Assembly (NCBI GenBank): GCA_020073485.1
Contig: JAIQFB010000022.1
Span: forward strand, 1-64,000
DNA length: 64,000 bases
DNA from: Terriglobia bacterium
GTDB lineage: Bacteria; Acidobacteriota; Terriglobia; Acidiferrales; UBA7541
Reading direction: 5' to 3'
Part shown: positions 39,169-48,811 of the stretch, piece by piece
How the letters are laid out: each line of letters opens with the position of its first letter
How positions within the stretch are numbered: position 1 is the first letter of the stretch
Translations under genes and position numbers: made by a program
Notes under the pieces: generated by a model
Told to the model about the DNA's origin: nothing
What the model saw: the letters and a program-made list of their open reading frames with translations, nothing else
The model's database searches: none

Positions 39169-40428
39169 ATGAGTATTAGTCTTGCGGAACTGAAAGAGAA
39201 AAATATTACGGACCTGGCGAAAATCGCCAAGGATCTGGCTATCCCGGGCGCCAGCGGCATGCGCAAGCAGGAGTTGATCTTCCAGATCCTCCGCGCCCAG
39301 ACGGAGAAGAACGGCCTGATCTTTTCCGAAGGCGTGCTGGAATGCCTGCCCGACGGTTTCGGTTTTCTGCGCGCGCCGGAATACAACTATCTGCCCGGCC
39401 CCGACGACATTTACGTTTCGCCGTCGCAGATCCGGAAATTCGACTTGCGCACCGGCGACACCGTCTCCGGACAAGTCCGCCCGCCCAAGGACGGCGAGCG
39501 CTACTTCGCCCTGATCAAGGTCGAAGCGGTCAATTTCGAGGATCCCGAAGTCGCGCGCAACAAGATCTTCTTCGACAACCTCACGCCTCTCTACCCAGCC
39601 GGCCGCCTGAAGATGGAAACGACGCGCGAAAATCTGACCGGGCGAGTGCTGGACCTGCTTTGCCCGGTGGGCAAGGGGCAGCGCGGATTGATCGTCGCGC
39701 CGCCGCGCACCGGAAAGACCATGATGCTGCAGTCCTTCGCCAACTCGGTCACCACCAATCATCCGGAAGTCGCCCTGATCGTCCTGCTGATCGACGAACG
39801 GCCCGAGGAAGTCACTGATATGCAGCGCACGGTGAAGGGCGAAGTCATCAGCTCCACGTTCGATGAGCCGCCGCAACGCCACATCCAGGTCGCGGAAATG
39901 GTTCTGGAAAAGGCCAAGCGCCTGGTGGAACACAAGCGCGACGTCGTGATCCTGCTCGACTCCATCACGCGTCTGGCACGCGCCTATAACGCCGTCACTC
40001 CGCCGTCGGGCAAGGTCCTCTCGGGCGGTATTGACGCCAACGCCCTGCAGCGCCCGCGCCGCTTTTTCGCCGCCGCGCGCAATGTCGAGGAAGGCGGCTC
40101 GCTCACGATCATCGCCACCGCGCTGATCGATACCGGCAGCCGCATGGATGACGTGATCTTCGAGGAGTTTAAGGGCACCGGCAACATGGAGATCAACCTC
40201 GACCGCCGCCTGGTCGATAAGCGCATCTTCCCGGCCATCGACATCAACCGCTCCGGCACCCGTAAGGAAGAACTGCTGATGCCGCCGGACGAACTCAATC
40301 GCGTGTGGGTGCTTCGCAAGGTGCTGAATCCTCTCTCGCCGGTCGAAGCCATGGAATTGCTCTGCGGCCGCCTCTCGAAGTCGAAGTCGAACGCCGAATT
40401 TCTTGCGTCCATGTCCAGCCCCAGCTAG
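39169..40428 (+). CDS. rho: Transcription termination factor Rho
   Basis: The 419-residue hexameric helicase ends transcription at rut sites. The N-terminal domain ([20 protein letters not shown]) is followed by the RNA-binding cold-shock-like domain ([21 protein letters not shown]) and the ATPase with Walker [12 protein letters not shown], Walker [17 protein letters not shown] and the Q/R loops. ATG 39169 is preferred over ATG 39160, because AAGG at 39154-39157 is 11 bases from the former but only 2 from the latter. Confidence 0.96.
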   Translation: MSISLAELKEKNITDLAKIAKDLAIPGASGMRKQELIFQILRAQTEKNGLIFSEGVLECLPDGFGFLRAPEYNYLPGPDDIYVSPSQIRKFDLRTGDTVSGQVRPPKDGERYFALIKVEAVNFEDPEVARNKIFFDNLTPLYPAGRLKMETTRENLTGRVLDLLCPVGKGQRGLIVAPPRTGKTMMLQSFANSVTTNHPEVALIVLLIDERPEEVTDMQRTVKGEVISSTFDEPPQRHIQVAEMVLEKAKRLVEHKRDVVILLDSITRLARAYNAVTPPSGKVLSGGIDANALQRPRRFFAAARNVEEGGSLTIIATALIDTGSRMDDVIFEEFKGTGNMEINLDRRLVDKRIFPAIDINRSGTRKEELLMPPDELNRVWVLRKVLNPLSPVEAMELLCGRLSKSKSNAEFLASMSSPS

Positions 40429-40465
40429 ACACGGCCGCAAGTCTCATTCCCCCCTTCCAAAACTG

Positions 40466-40482
40466 GCCGGTCCCTGACCGGC
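40466..40482 (+). terminator. Short GC-rich hairpin after rho
   Basis: GCCGGTC (40466-40472) and GACCGGC (40476-40482) form a 7-bp stem with a 3-base loop, 38 bases past the rho stop. No T-run follows, so it is a weak terminator candidate. Confidence 0.35.
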
Positions 40483-40519
40483 TGGATGCAATTTCGCTCA
40501 AATGGAAGGGAGTCCTGGA

Positions 40520-41746
40520 ATGAAATTTCTTGCCCGCCAGCCGATCCTCGACCGCCGTCAGGAAGTTTATGCCTACGAACTTCTGTTCCGAGACGGGATC
40601 CAAGACAACTGCGACGGCTTGAATCTGGAGCTTGCGTCCACATCCGTCCTGGACACATCCTTCTTAATCGGCCTGGAAAAAATCACCGAGGGCCGGCGCA
40701 TGTTTGTCAATTGCCCGCGGGATTTTCTGCTGCGTGGGTACGTCTCGCTGTTTCCGCGCGACGCGGTGGTCGTGGAAATCCTGGAAAATGTCAAGCCCGA
40801 CGAGGAAGTCGTCGAAGCTTGCCATTTGCTGAAACAGGATGGGTTCCTGATCGCGCTGGATGATTTCGTCGACACGCCCGACTGGGCGCCGCTGGTCGAA
40901 CTCACCGACTTCATCAAGGTGGACTTCCGCCTCACCGGCCGCGAGCAGCAGCGCGCCCTGGCCGCGCGCTACGCCCGAAAAGGAATCCGCATGCTCGCCG
41001 AAAAAGTGGAAACGCAGGAGGAATTTGAGGCTGGCGTAAAAATGGGATACTCCCTTTTCCAGGGATATTTCTTCTGCCGGCCCGAGATCATGCAGCACAA
41101 GAGCTTGCCCGCATTCAAAATGGCATATTTGGAATTGCTTCAGGCGGCCACCGCCCCGGAAATTGACGTCGGCCTCCTCGCCTCGCAAATCAAGCACGAT
41201 GCTTCCATCACTTTCCGCCTGCTGCGTTATCTGAATTCGGCCGCCTTCGGTTTGCGTTCAGAGATCCATTCCATCCCCCATGCGCTCTCGCTGCTCGGCG
41301 AACGCGAAATGCGCAAATGGATCGCGGTCGTCGCGGTGGGCGTGATGGCCGATGGAAAACCCGGCGAACTGATGACCGTGCCGCTGGTGCGCGGGCGCTT
41401 CTGCGAGTTGCTGGCGCCGCTGGCCGGGTTGGCCCATCACTCGAGCGACTTGTTCCTGCTGGGTCTGCTCTCCGTGATGGACGCGATCCTGGGCCAGCCG
41501 CTCGAAATCATTCTCGCCGAATTGCCGGTGCGCCAGGAAATCAAGGATGCCCTGCTGGCGCGGACCGGTTTGTACCGGAATCTGCTCGATATCGCCATCG
41601 CGCACGAAACCGCCGATTGGGAAAAGGTCAACGCCCTGCTGGACCTGCTGAGAATTACGAAGGATCTCGTCCCGGTTCTGTACGTCTCCGCCCTGAACTG
41701 GTCTTCCGCATTGCATCGCGGCATTCACGAACATGCAATTGGTTGA
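40520..41746 (+). CDS. EAL-HDOD two-domain signalling protein (degenerate EAL)
   Basis: The 408-residue protein has an EAL-fold N-terminus (about 1-200) and an HDOD domain (about 200-400: LASQIKHDASITFRLLRYLNSAAFGL, then SLLGEREMRKWI). The EAL signature is replaced by YELLFR, though LIALDDF and IKVDF remain. Phosphodiesterase activity is therefore doubtful, and the protein may instead bind c-di-GMP or partners. This fusion is the YuxH type. ATG 40520 is chosen because GGGAG lies 7 bases upstream; an ATG at 40502 would add 6 residues. It is convergent with cmk. Confidence 0.88.
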   Translation: MKFLARQPILDRRQEVYAYELLFRDGIQDNCDGLNLELASTSVLDTSFLIGLEKITEGRRMFVNCPRDFLLRGYVSLFPRDAVVVEILENVKPDEEVVEACHLLKQDGFLIALDDFVDTPDWAPLVELTDFIKVDFRLTGREQQRALAARYARKGIRMLAEKVETQEEFEAGVKMGYSLFQGYFFCRPEIMQHKSLPAFKMAYLELLQAATAPEIDVGLLASQIKHDASITFRLLRYLNSAAFGLRSEIHSIPHALSLLGEREMRKWIAVVAVGVMADGKPGELMTVPLVRGRFCELLAPLAGLAHHSSDLFLLGLLSVMDAILGQPLEIILAELPVRQEIKDALLARTGLYRNLLDIAIAHETADWEKVNALLDLLRITKDLVPVLYVSALNWSSALHRGIHEHAIG

Positions 41747-41845
41747 AGGTCTTTCGTATTTCTTATCCGTATGACGTGCGGGGAAAATGCAAGGAAGGAA
41801 AATCGCGCCCACCGAGGCTGTTCACGAATCACAAATCACGATGCA

Positions 41846-42541
41846 CTAGTCGCCAGTCACCGCCTTTCCCTTCGCCCTCTCCCCCGCCAGCATCACAATC
41901 ACGCGCGCGGTCTCCTCGGCGTCCATCGCCGAATTATCCACCACCACGGCGTCGGCGGCGCGCACCAGCGGGGACATCTTGCGCTCGCGGTCGCGCTGGT
42001 CGCGCGCGCGCACATCGGCCAGCACCAGCAGGGGATCGGAGGCTTCGCCTTTTTCAGAGAGTTCCTGCCAGCGCCGCCGCGCGCGAACTTCCGGCGACGC
42101 ATCGAGATAAATCTTCAAGTCGGCATGAGGGAAAACCACCGAGCCGATGTCTCGGCCTTCCATCACCACGCCGCCCTGCTCGCCCGCGCGCCGCTGCTCG
42201 GCCACCAGAGGATGCCGCACTCCGGGAATGACCGCGACCACCGAGGCCGCGTGCGACACTTCCGTCGTACGGATCCAGTTGGTGATGTCTTCCCCGTCCA
42301 GGATGACGTGCTGCTTGCCGTCACGCCACACAAGATCAATGCGCACACGGCCAGCCAGCGCCGCAAGTGCGTCCGGCGAATCCAGCGGAATTTTTTCGCA
42401 CAGCGCCTTCCACCCGATCGCGCGGTACATCGCGCCGCTATCCAGGTGCGTGTAGCCCAGGAGTTCAGCCACGCGCCGCGCCACCGTGCTTTTGCCCGAT
42501 CCGACAGGGCCGTCGATAGCAATGATGAGTTTGCTTTTCAT
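41846..42541 (-). CDS. cmk: Cytidylate kinase
   Basis: The 231-residue enzyme phosphorylates CMP and dCMP. It has the P-loop IAIDGPVGSGKSTVARRVAE, the substrate-binding HLDSGAMYRAIGWKAL, the insertion domain typical of bacterial CMP kinase, and the LID region VEMEGRDIG-like VVMEGRDIGSVVFP. It lies 16 bases after the mutL stop, so the two are probably cotranscribed. Confidence 0.95.
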   Translation of the reverse strand: MKSKLIIAIDGPVGSGKSTVARRVAELLGYTHLDSGAMYRAIGWKALCEKIPLDSPDALAALAGRVRIDLVWRDGKQHVILDGEDITNWIRTTEVSHAASVVAVIPGVRHPLVAEQRRAGEQGGVVMEGRDIGSVVFPHADLKIYLDASPEVRARRRWQELSEKGEASDPLLVLADVRARDQRDRERKMSPLVRAADAVVVDNSAMDAEETARVIVMLAGERAKGKAVTGD

Positions 42542-42557
42542 TCGCGATAGGAGGAAA

Positions 42558-44579
42558 TCAGATTCTCTTGAAGGCGCGCTCGATTTCCTTCACCGAATAA
42601 CGCAGCACAATCGGCCGGCCGTGCGGGCAGCTCATCGGCGCTTCCGTTTTCGCAAGCTCGCCGAGCAGCCATTCCATTTTTCTCTGGTCGAGCGGCATGT
42701 TCACCTTGATCGCCGCATGGCACGACGTCGATGCGGCGATCTTCGCCTGCAGCGTATCCATCGAGACGGCCGCGTTCTCGCGGTCGGTCCCATCGAGAAT
42801 TTCCATCAGCAGCCGCTCGGCGTCCGACGTGGCGATCCCGGCGGGCGCGGCGTGAATGGCCACGCTGCGCGGTCCCATCTGCGAGACTTCAAAGCCGTTC
42901 GCGGCCAGCTCCTCGGCGATGCGCTCGAATATCACCAGTTGACGCGGAGAGAGCTCCACCATCAGCGGCACCAGCATCCGCTGCCCGGTCAGTAGCCCCG
43001 CGCGGCGCGCCCGCAAGTGCTGCTCAAACAGCACGCGCTCGTGCGCCACGTGCTGGTCGATGATCCACAGCCCTTCGCCGTTCACCGCAACGATGAAGCT
43101 CGAATTCACCTGACCCAGAGGCTTCAATTCGTCCAGACTGTCCGCGCTCGCCAGACGGTCACCGGTCCCGGCGGATTCTCCGGCGAGAAACGCGGCGGCT
43201 GCGGCCTCACCAAAGTTCCGGGCAATTTCGGAGGCCGATTCGTCGGCCGACATTCCGATGCCGCTTTCGAACTGAAAACGTTGCGACTCCGGCCGCAGCG
43301 GCGCTCCGGTCAACTCAAAATCTCCGGCAATCGCCGCGCCGGCCACCGCGGCCGCATTCATCGGCGGAATCACGGCGCGCGGAAGAACCCCGTTTCCGTT
43401 CCCGGCGGCCACGGCCGCGGCGGCGCTCCCCTCGGCGCTCTCAGAAGCCGCCGCGCCCGGCGCTGCAATTGACGTCGCAGCTGGCGTCGCATTGGATGTC
43501 GCAGCAGACGTCACACCGGAAAAACTGGGAACCGGCCGCGCCTTGGAAAGCGCCTGGCGTATGGAATCGCGCGTAAAATCGTGCACGAATTGCGGATGCC
43601 GGAAGCGCACTTCGATCTTCGCGGGGTGCACGTTCACGTCCACTTCCTCGGCCGGCAAATCGAGAAACAGCAGCACTCCGGGAAATACAGACGGCGGCAG
43701 AACATTGCGGTAGGCTTCGTGAATCGCGTGCAGGATCAGGCGGTCGCGCACCAGTCGCTTGTTCACGAAGACGTAGATTCCGTTGCGGTTGCTGCGCTGC
43801 ACCTCGGGCCGCGAAGCAAATCCGCGCACGACGAGTTCCGCCGAGCGCTCCTCGGCGGTCAATTCGGTTTCGGTAATCGACGCGCGCATGGGAGAGGAAA
43901 CTGGCGAAAGCTCGAATAGCTCGTCGAGCGCCTGCCGCCCGAAAATCTGGTAGACACGATCGGCCATCGTCCCGACCGCCGTGGCGTTGATGATTTCCTG
44001 CGTCGGCGTTTTCAAGACGAATTGCTTATCGGGATGGGCCAGGGCGTAGTGAGTGACAAGCGAAGCGATGTGCCCCAGTTCAGTGGTTTCCGATTTCAGA
44101 AAGTTGCGCCGCGCCGGCACGCAGTAGAAAAGGTCGGCAACGCTGATGGTCGTCCCCGCCGGAAGCCCCTCGGGATTGACGCCCACCAGTTTGCCGCCGG
44201 CGAATTCGACGCGTGTGCCTTCCTCTTCCTCCGCCGCGCGCGTCTGCAGCAGCAAGCGCGAAACCGCCGCGATCGAAGGTAGCGCCTCTCCGCGAAATCC
44301 CAGCGTGGCAATCGAAAGCAGATCGTCGGCCGTGCGCAACTTCGATGTCGCGTGCCGCTCGAAGGCCAGCAGCGCGTCGTCGTGCGCCATCCCCGTGCCG
44401 TCGTCGATCACGCGGATCATGCGCTTGCCGCCCGATTCCACTTCCACGTGAATCGACCGCGCGCCCGCATCGAGCGCGTTCTCGAGCAACTCTTTCACAA
44501 CCGACGCCGGGCGCTCGACGACTTCGCCCGCGGCGATCTTGTTGGCGACGTTTTCCGGGAGTATGCGTATGCGCGTCAT
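42558..44579 (-). CDS. mutL: DNA mismatch repair protein MutL (endonuclease type)
   Basis: The 673-residue protein has the GHKL ATPase N-terminus (IAAGEVVERPASVVKELLENALDAG, DDGTGM, TLGFRGEALPSI). A long Ala/Gly-rich linker (about 345-430) follows, then a C-terminal domain with the endonuclease motif DQHVAHERVLFE and a CPHGRP zinc-site motif. It therefore nicks DNA itself, as in bacteria lacking MutH. It lies 46 bases after aspS in the same direction. Confidence 0.95.
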   Translation of the reverse strand: MTRIRILPENVANKIAAGEVVERPASVVKELLENALDAGARSIHVEVESGGKRMIRVIDDGTGMAHDDALLAFERHATSKLRTADDLLSIATLGFRGEALPSIAAVSRLLLQTRAAEEEEGTRVEFAGGKLVGVNPEGLPAGTTISVADLFYCVPARRNFLKSETTELGHIASLVTHYALAHPDKQFVLKTPTQEIINATAVGTMADRVYQIFGRQALDELFELSPVSSPMRASITETELTAEERSAELVVRGFASRPEVQRSNRNGIYVFVNKRLVRDRLILHAIHEAYRNVLPPSVFPGVLLFLDLPAEEVDVNVHPAKIEVRFRHPQFVHDFTRDSIRQALSKARPVPSFSGVTSAATSNATPAATSIAAPGAAASESAEGSAAAAVAAGNGNGVLPRAVIPPMNAAAVAGAAIAGDFELTGAPLRPESQRFQFESGIGMSADESASEIARNFGEAAAAAFLAGESAGTGDRLASADSLDELKPLGQVNSSFIVAVNGEGLWIIDQHVAHERVLFEQHLRARRAGLLTGQRMLVPLMVELSPRQLVIFERIAEELAANGFEVSQMGPRSVAIHAAPAGIATSDAERLLMEILDGTDRENAAVSMDTLQAKIAASTSCHAAIKVNMPLDQRKMEWLLGELAKTEAPMSCPHGRPIVLRYSVKEIERAFKRI

Positions 44580-44625
44580 TTTCTTCTAATCAGGCCTGTT
44601 CGCGCCTGTACCTTGAAACAATACT

Positions 44626-46419
44626 CTACTTCTTTTCGATCGGCTTCAGTTGAATGCCGAGCATCTCCAGCTGATCGGTGTCCACATCGGAGGGCGCGTC
44701 GGCCATCAGATCCTGCGCCTTCGCCGTTTTTGGGAAGGCAATGACTTCGCGGATCGATTTTTCTCCCGCGAGCAGCGCGGTAACGCGATCGAGGCCAAGC
44801 GCGATGCCGCCGTGCGGAGGCGTGCCGTAGGTCAGCGCATCCAGGAAGAAACCAAAGCGGTTGCGCCGCTGTTCTTCGCTCAGGCCCAGGGCCTTGAACA
44901 CGCGGTCCTGCACTTCCTGCTGGTGAATCCGGATGCTGCCCGAGCCCAGCTCGACGCCGTTCAAAACCAGATCGTAGCCTTTCGAGCGCATGGACAGGCG
45001 CACTTCGTCGGAAGCGTCCTCGAGTTTCGGGACATCCTCCTCGACGATGCCTGTAAAGGGATGCTGCGCGCTGACGACGCACTTGTCGGTCGGGCTCCAC
45101 TCGAAGAGCGCAAAGCCCGTGATCCACAAAAATTCCCAGCGGTCCGCGGGCACCAGTTTCAACTGCTCGGCGAGCAGCAAACGCAATTGCCCCGCGATCA
45201 GCGCCGCTGCGTCGGTGCCGAGGATTTGCTCTTTCGCCGACACCGCAACGACCAGGTCGCCGGGCTTGGCTTCCGCGGCTGCGGCAATCTGTTTCAGCGT
45301 TTCGGCGCCAAGATTTTTTTCCAGCGGCGAGGAAACGCCCGCGTCCGCCACCTTGACCCAGTAGACACCGCGCGCGCCGAGCGATTTCGCCTTTTCGGCG
45401 ATCTCGTCCAGTTGCTTGCGCGAAAACGCCGCGGCGCCGGGAGCTGCAAGCGCCTGCACGTTTCCCTCGATGTGCAGCGTCTCGCGCGCGGCCGCAAAAT
45501 GCGCGGTCACGTCGTGCAATACCATCCCGAAGCGCAGGTCGGGCTTGTCCGAACCGTAGCGCCGGATGGCGTCCTTATATTCCAGGCGGCGGAACGGGCC
45601 TTTCACTGTGATTCCGGCGACCGCGCAGGCGCGCACCATCACGTTTTCGATCACGCCGAAGACCGCGTCCTGCGTGGGAAACGACATCTCCAGGTCCAGT
45701 TGCGTGAATTCGGGCTGGCGGTCGGCGCGCAAATCCTCGTCGCGAAAACATTTGACGATCTGGAAGTAGCGGTCCATCCCTCCGATCATCAGGATCTGCT
45801 TGAAGATCTGCGGCGATTGCGGCAGCGCGTAAAATTGCCCGGGATGCACGCGGCTGGGCACCAGATAATCGCGCGCGCCTTCGGGAGTCGAGCGGGTGAG
45901 CATGGGCGTTTCGATTTCATAAAAACCCATTTCGTCCATGGCCTTGCGGATTTCCAGGATCACGCGGTGGCGCAGCGCCAGATTCTGCCGAGGCTTGGTG
46001 CGCCGCAGATCGAGGTAACGGTAGCGAAGGCGAGTCTCTTCGTTCGCGGTCAGCTCGTCCTCGACCACGAACGGCGGCGTCTTCGCCGTGTTCAGGATGC
46101 GCAACTCGCCGGCAATGATTTCGACTTCGCCCGAAGCCAGGTCGGGATTGGCCTTCTGCCGCTTCACCACGCGCCCGGTGATGGCCACGACGAATTCCGA
46201 GCGCAACTCCTCGGCGCGGGCGTGCGCGGCGGCGTGCTGCTCCTTATTGAAAACGATTTGCGCCAGGCCCGAGCGGTCCCGCAGGTCGATGAAAATCAGA
46301 TTGCCAAGGTCGCGCCGCTTGTGGACCCAGCCCATCAGGACGACTTCCTTGCCATCGTCGGCGGCGCACAGGTTGCCGCAGTAATGAGTGCGTTGCAGTG
46401 TTCCGAGTGAATCGAGCAC
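44626..46419 (-). CDS. aspS: Aspartate--tRNA ligase
   Basis: The 597-residue class II synthetase has an N-terminal OB anticodon-binding domain (VVLMGWVHKRRDLGNLIFIDLRD), motif 2 in FQIVKCFRDEDLRADRQPEFTQL, the bacterial GAD insertion domain (about 290-420), and motif 3 in GIALGLDRVTALL. Length matches bacterial AspRS. The start is a GTG at 46419 with AAGGGT upstream. Whether it also charges tRNA-Asn cannot be told without finding gatCAB or asnS. Confidence 0.96.
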   Translation of the reverse strand: MLDSLGTLQRTHYCGNLCAADDGKEVVLMGWVHKRRDLGNLIFIDLRDRSGLAQIVFNKEQHAAAHARAEELRSEFVVAITGRVVKRQKANPDLASGEVEIIAGELRILNTAKTPPFVVEDELTANEETRLRYRYLDLRRTKPRQNLALRHRVILEIRKAMDEMGFYEIETPMLTRSTPEGARDYLVPSRVHPGQFYALPQSPQIFKQILMIGGMDRYFQIVKCFRDEDLRADRQPEFTQLDLEMSFPTQDAVFGVIENVMVRACAVAGITVKGPFRRLEYKDAIRRYGSDKPDLRFGMVLHDVTAHFAAARETLHIEGNVQALAAPGAAAFSRKQLDEIAEKAKSLGARGVYWVKVADAGVSSPLEKNLGAETLKQIAAAAEAKPGDLVVAVSAKEQILGTDAAALIAGQLRLLLAEQLKLVPADRWEFLWITGFALFEWSPTDKCVVSAQHPFTGIVEEDVPKLEDASDEVRLSMRSKGYDLVLNGVELGSGSIRIHQQEVQDRVFKALGLSEEQRRNRFGFFLDALTYGTPPHGGIALGLDRVTALLAGEKSIREVIAFPKTAKAQDLMADAPSDVDTDQLEMLGIQLKPIEKK

Positions 46420-46474
46420 GGGTGTTTTGACCCTTTCTACTTTAGTTCAAGAATTCGGCCCTATTAATTTACAT

Positions 46475-46564
46475 CGTCATTCCGAGTGAAGCGAGGAATC
46501 CCTCTGTGGGTTTCCCGCGCGTGACAAAAACACGGAGGAATTCCTCGCTTCGCTCGGAATGACG
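46475..46564. repeat. 90-bp inverted repeat (CGTCATTCCGAG type) between hisS and aspS
   Basis: CGTCATTCCGAG at 46475 is mirrored by CTCGGAATGACG ending at 46564. The arms are about 33 bases (with small mismatches) around a spacer of about 20. The GTCATTCCGAG...GCGAGGAAT motif is a familiar dispersed palindrome in several bacterial groups. It probably forms a strong hairpin that separates hisS and aspS transcripts. Confidence 0.8.
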
Positions 46565-46567
46565 GAA

Positions 46568-48217
46568 TTAGGGGTTGCGCTCGGCGCGCAAATACGAAAA
46601 TAGTTCCGCCTCGGCCAGCTTTTGCTGCGAGCCGTCAGACAGGCGCTTCACCGCGACGACTCCGGCGGCCAATTCGTTGTCGCCCAAAATGACGGCGTGG
46701 CGCGCCTTCAGGCGATCAGCCAGGCCCAGCGATTTGCCAAACTTCATTTCGGCGGCGGGTAATTCGACCACGAACCCCGCATCGCGCAGCCGCCGCGCCA
46801 GGCCAATGGCCGCGGTCTGCGCCGCCGCGCCAAACCACGCGAGATACACATCGAGCCCGCCCGGCGTTTCGCCCGCTCCCTGTTCCTGCAGTGAGAGCAC
46901 CAGCCGGTCGGTCCCAATGGCAAATCCGATGCCCTTCGTGGTGGCTTGCCCGCCCAGCAGTTCCACCAGGCCGTCATAACGCCCGCCGCCGCACACGGCG
47001 TTCTGCGAACCCAGCCCCGTCGCGGTGATTTCAAACGTGGTGCGCATGTAATAGTCGAGGCCGCGCACCAGGCGCCAGTTTTCCTGATAGGCGATCCCGC
47101 GCAGGCCGAGCTGACGCTTCACTTCCTCGTAATGTGCGCGGCATTCGGCGCAAAGATTTTCCGCGATCCGCGGCAACTTCTCGATGATGGCCTGCTCGTG
47201 CTCCAGCTTCGAGTCCAGCACGCGCAGCGGATTCGTCTCGATGCGCCGCTGGCTGTCCGCGCCTAGTTGCTCGCGCACTTTTTCGAGTTCCGCGCGCAAT
47301 TTTTCGATGTAGGCCGGGCGGCACTGCTTGCAGCCGATGGAATTGATCGAGAGCGCCGCGCCTTTCAGTTTCACGCGGTCAAAAAACGCCAGCAGCATCT
47401 CGATAATTTCCGCATCGATACCCGGCGCATCCGAAGGGCCGAGAACTTCCGCGCCAATCTGATAGAACTGCCGGTAGCGCCCTTTTTGCGGCCTCTCGCG
47501 CCGGAACATTGGGCCCATGTAGTAGAGCTTTACGTTCCCAGGCTGCACCTGCATGCCGTGCTCGATGTAGGCGCGCACGACGGATGCGGTGGCCTCGGGG
47601 CGCAGAGTAAGGTAGTCACCCAACTCGGCAACCCTTATTGCTAGATAGATTGCGCTAACACAGTTCTTCGCTAATTCCTTGCTCTGTTCCACCCTCAAAG
47701 AGGTTCCAGATAGAGTTTCAAATCTATCCTTGAGATTTTGTAGGGCATTTTTGTTCGCTGGCGATTTGGAAAGTTCGTCAGCGGCCATCGCTCTCTCGAG
47801 CCCCGAAACAAAGTCCTTTACGTACCGCTGATATGCTTCGAATTGCTCGTCGTCTTTGAGGGGGTCTGGCCACTCAGTGATAATGTTGGCCAGAAAACCG
47901 AGCTGTGGCACGGCGTTGTCGACAAATGAATACATCTCCTTCGATACGATGTCCGTTTCCTGCCCCACTGATCGCGCAAACAATTCGGTTTGCTCAAAAA
48001 TCGGCAGGCGAATTTCGGCAAAGCCGAATGTGCCGAAGACATCGCGCGCGGCCTGGTCGACGCGGTTCCACAGCGCGGATTCCGGCGGAAGAATGTCGCG
48101 CACACCTTTAATCGCTTGGAATTGATGTGATCTTGCAATCGCAGCCGCCTTCTTCTCCTGACGCAGGCGGCGAGATTCCTCGATCGCTCGCGCTTTTTCA
48201 AGGTCGTGTTCGTTCAT
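46568..48217 (-). CDS. hisS: Histidine--tRNA ligase with an in-frame insertion of about 99 residues
   Basis: The 549-residue class II synthetase has all core motifs: TLRPEATASVVRAYIEHGM, motif 2 YYMGPMFRRERPQKGRYRQF, RGLDYYMRTTFE, GGRYDGLVELLGG, and a C-terminal anticodon-binding domain. Bacterial HisRS is usually about 420 residues. The excess comes from a charged N-terminal extension of about 33 residues and an insertion of about 99 residues after EMYSFVD and before GDYLTLRPE. The insertion DNA (about 47621-47917) is close to 48% GC by hand count against about 62% in its flank. The reading frame stays open. The start ATG overlaps the stop of the carbonic-anhydrase gene (ATGA). Confidence 0.94.
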   Translation of the reverse strand: MNEHDLEKARAIEESRRLRQEKKAAAIARSHQFQAIKGVRDILPPESALWNRVDQAARDVFGTFGFAEIRLPIFEQTELFARSVGQETDIVSKEMYSFVDNAVPQLGFLANIITEWPDPLKDDEQFEAYQRYVKDFVSGLERAMAADELSKSPANKNALQNLKDRFETLSGTSLRVEQSKELAKNCVSAIYLAIRVAELGDYLTLRPEATASVVRAYIEHGMQVQPGNVKLYYMGPMFRRERPQKGRYRQFYQIGAEVLGPSDAPGIDAEIIEMLLAFFDRVKLKGAALSINSIGCKQCRPAYIEKLRAELEKVREQLGADSQRRIETNPLRVLDSKLEHEQAIIEKLPRIAENLCAECRAHYEEVKRQLGLRGIAYQENWRLVRGLDYYMRTTFEITATGLGSQNAVCGGGRYDGLVELLGGQATTKGIGFAIGTDRLVLSLQEQGAGETPGGLDVYLAWFGAAAQTAAIGLARRLRDAGFVVELPAAEMKFGKSLGLADRLKARHAVILGDNELAAGVVAVKRLSDGSQQKLAEAELFSYLRAERNP

Positions 48218-48732
48218 TTCGAGGGTTCTGCCTTATACGTTTCCGAATACTCGATGTAGCGCGCGGCGTAGGCTTTGATACTCTCCTGATCCTCTTCGGT
48301 AAGTGCGCGGCGGAATTTTCCCGGGTGGCCCATGAACAGGCTGCCGGGCGGCACGACCGTGCCTTCCGGAACCAGCGTGCCGGCGGCGATGATCGAGCCC
48401 GCGCCGATTTTCACTCCGTTCAGCAGGATCGAGCCCATGCCGATCAGGACGCGCGATTCGATCGTGCAGCCGTGCAGGATGGCGCCGTGTCCGACGGTCA
48501 CTTCGTCGCCCAGCACGAGCGGATGCGTGTCCTTCATCACGTGCAGCACCGAGCCGTCCTGAATGTTGGTGCGCGAGCCGATGCGGATCCAGTTCACGTC
48601 GCCGCGAATCACCACCGACGGCCAGACGCTGGAAAGTTCGCCGATGGTTACGTCTCCGATGATGACCGAATCCGGATCGATATACGCCGACGCCGGAATT
48701 TTCGGCGTGCGGCCGCGATAGCTGCGAATCAT
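48214..48732 (-). CDS. Gamma-class carbonic anhydrase family protein
   Basis: The 172-residue protein is a left-handed beta-helix with hexapeptide repeats and the three zinc-ligand histidines expected for gamma-carbonic anhydrases (DTHPLVLG, then GHGAILHGC). Many members are of unproven activity. It overlaps hisS by four bases. ATG 48732 gives the standard MIRSYRGRTPKIP start. Confidence 0.9.
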   Translation of the reverse strand: MIRSYRGRTPKIPASAYIDPDSVIIGDVTIGELSSVWPSVVIRGDVNWIRIGSRTNIQDGSVLHVMKDTHPLVLGDEVTVGHGAILHGCTIESRVLIGMGSILLNGVKIGAGSIIAAGTLVPEGTVVPPGSLFMGHPGKFRRALTEEDQESIKAYAARYIEYSETYKAEPSK

Positions 48733-48811
48733 GCGCGCTCCTCAAATGAAATTGAACAAGTGAACCTAACACACGCCCTACGGGCTGACAAGAAAGACGG
48801 CTTGTCAAGGA

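Noticed and set aside
39079-40440. Long minus-strand frame opposite rho
   Set aside because: Antisense of rho with no recognisable domain.
44650-46410. Long open frame on the plus strand opposite aspS
   Set aside because: It is an antisense shadow of a high-GC gene; the aspS frame has all synthetase motifs and the opposite frame has none.
47621-47917. Intein in HisRS
   Set aside because: The insertion lacks the required Cys/Ser first residue, terminal His-Asn and following nucleophile, and at about 99 residues is shorter than the smallest usual inteins.
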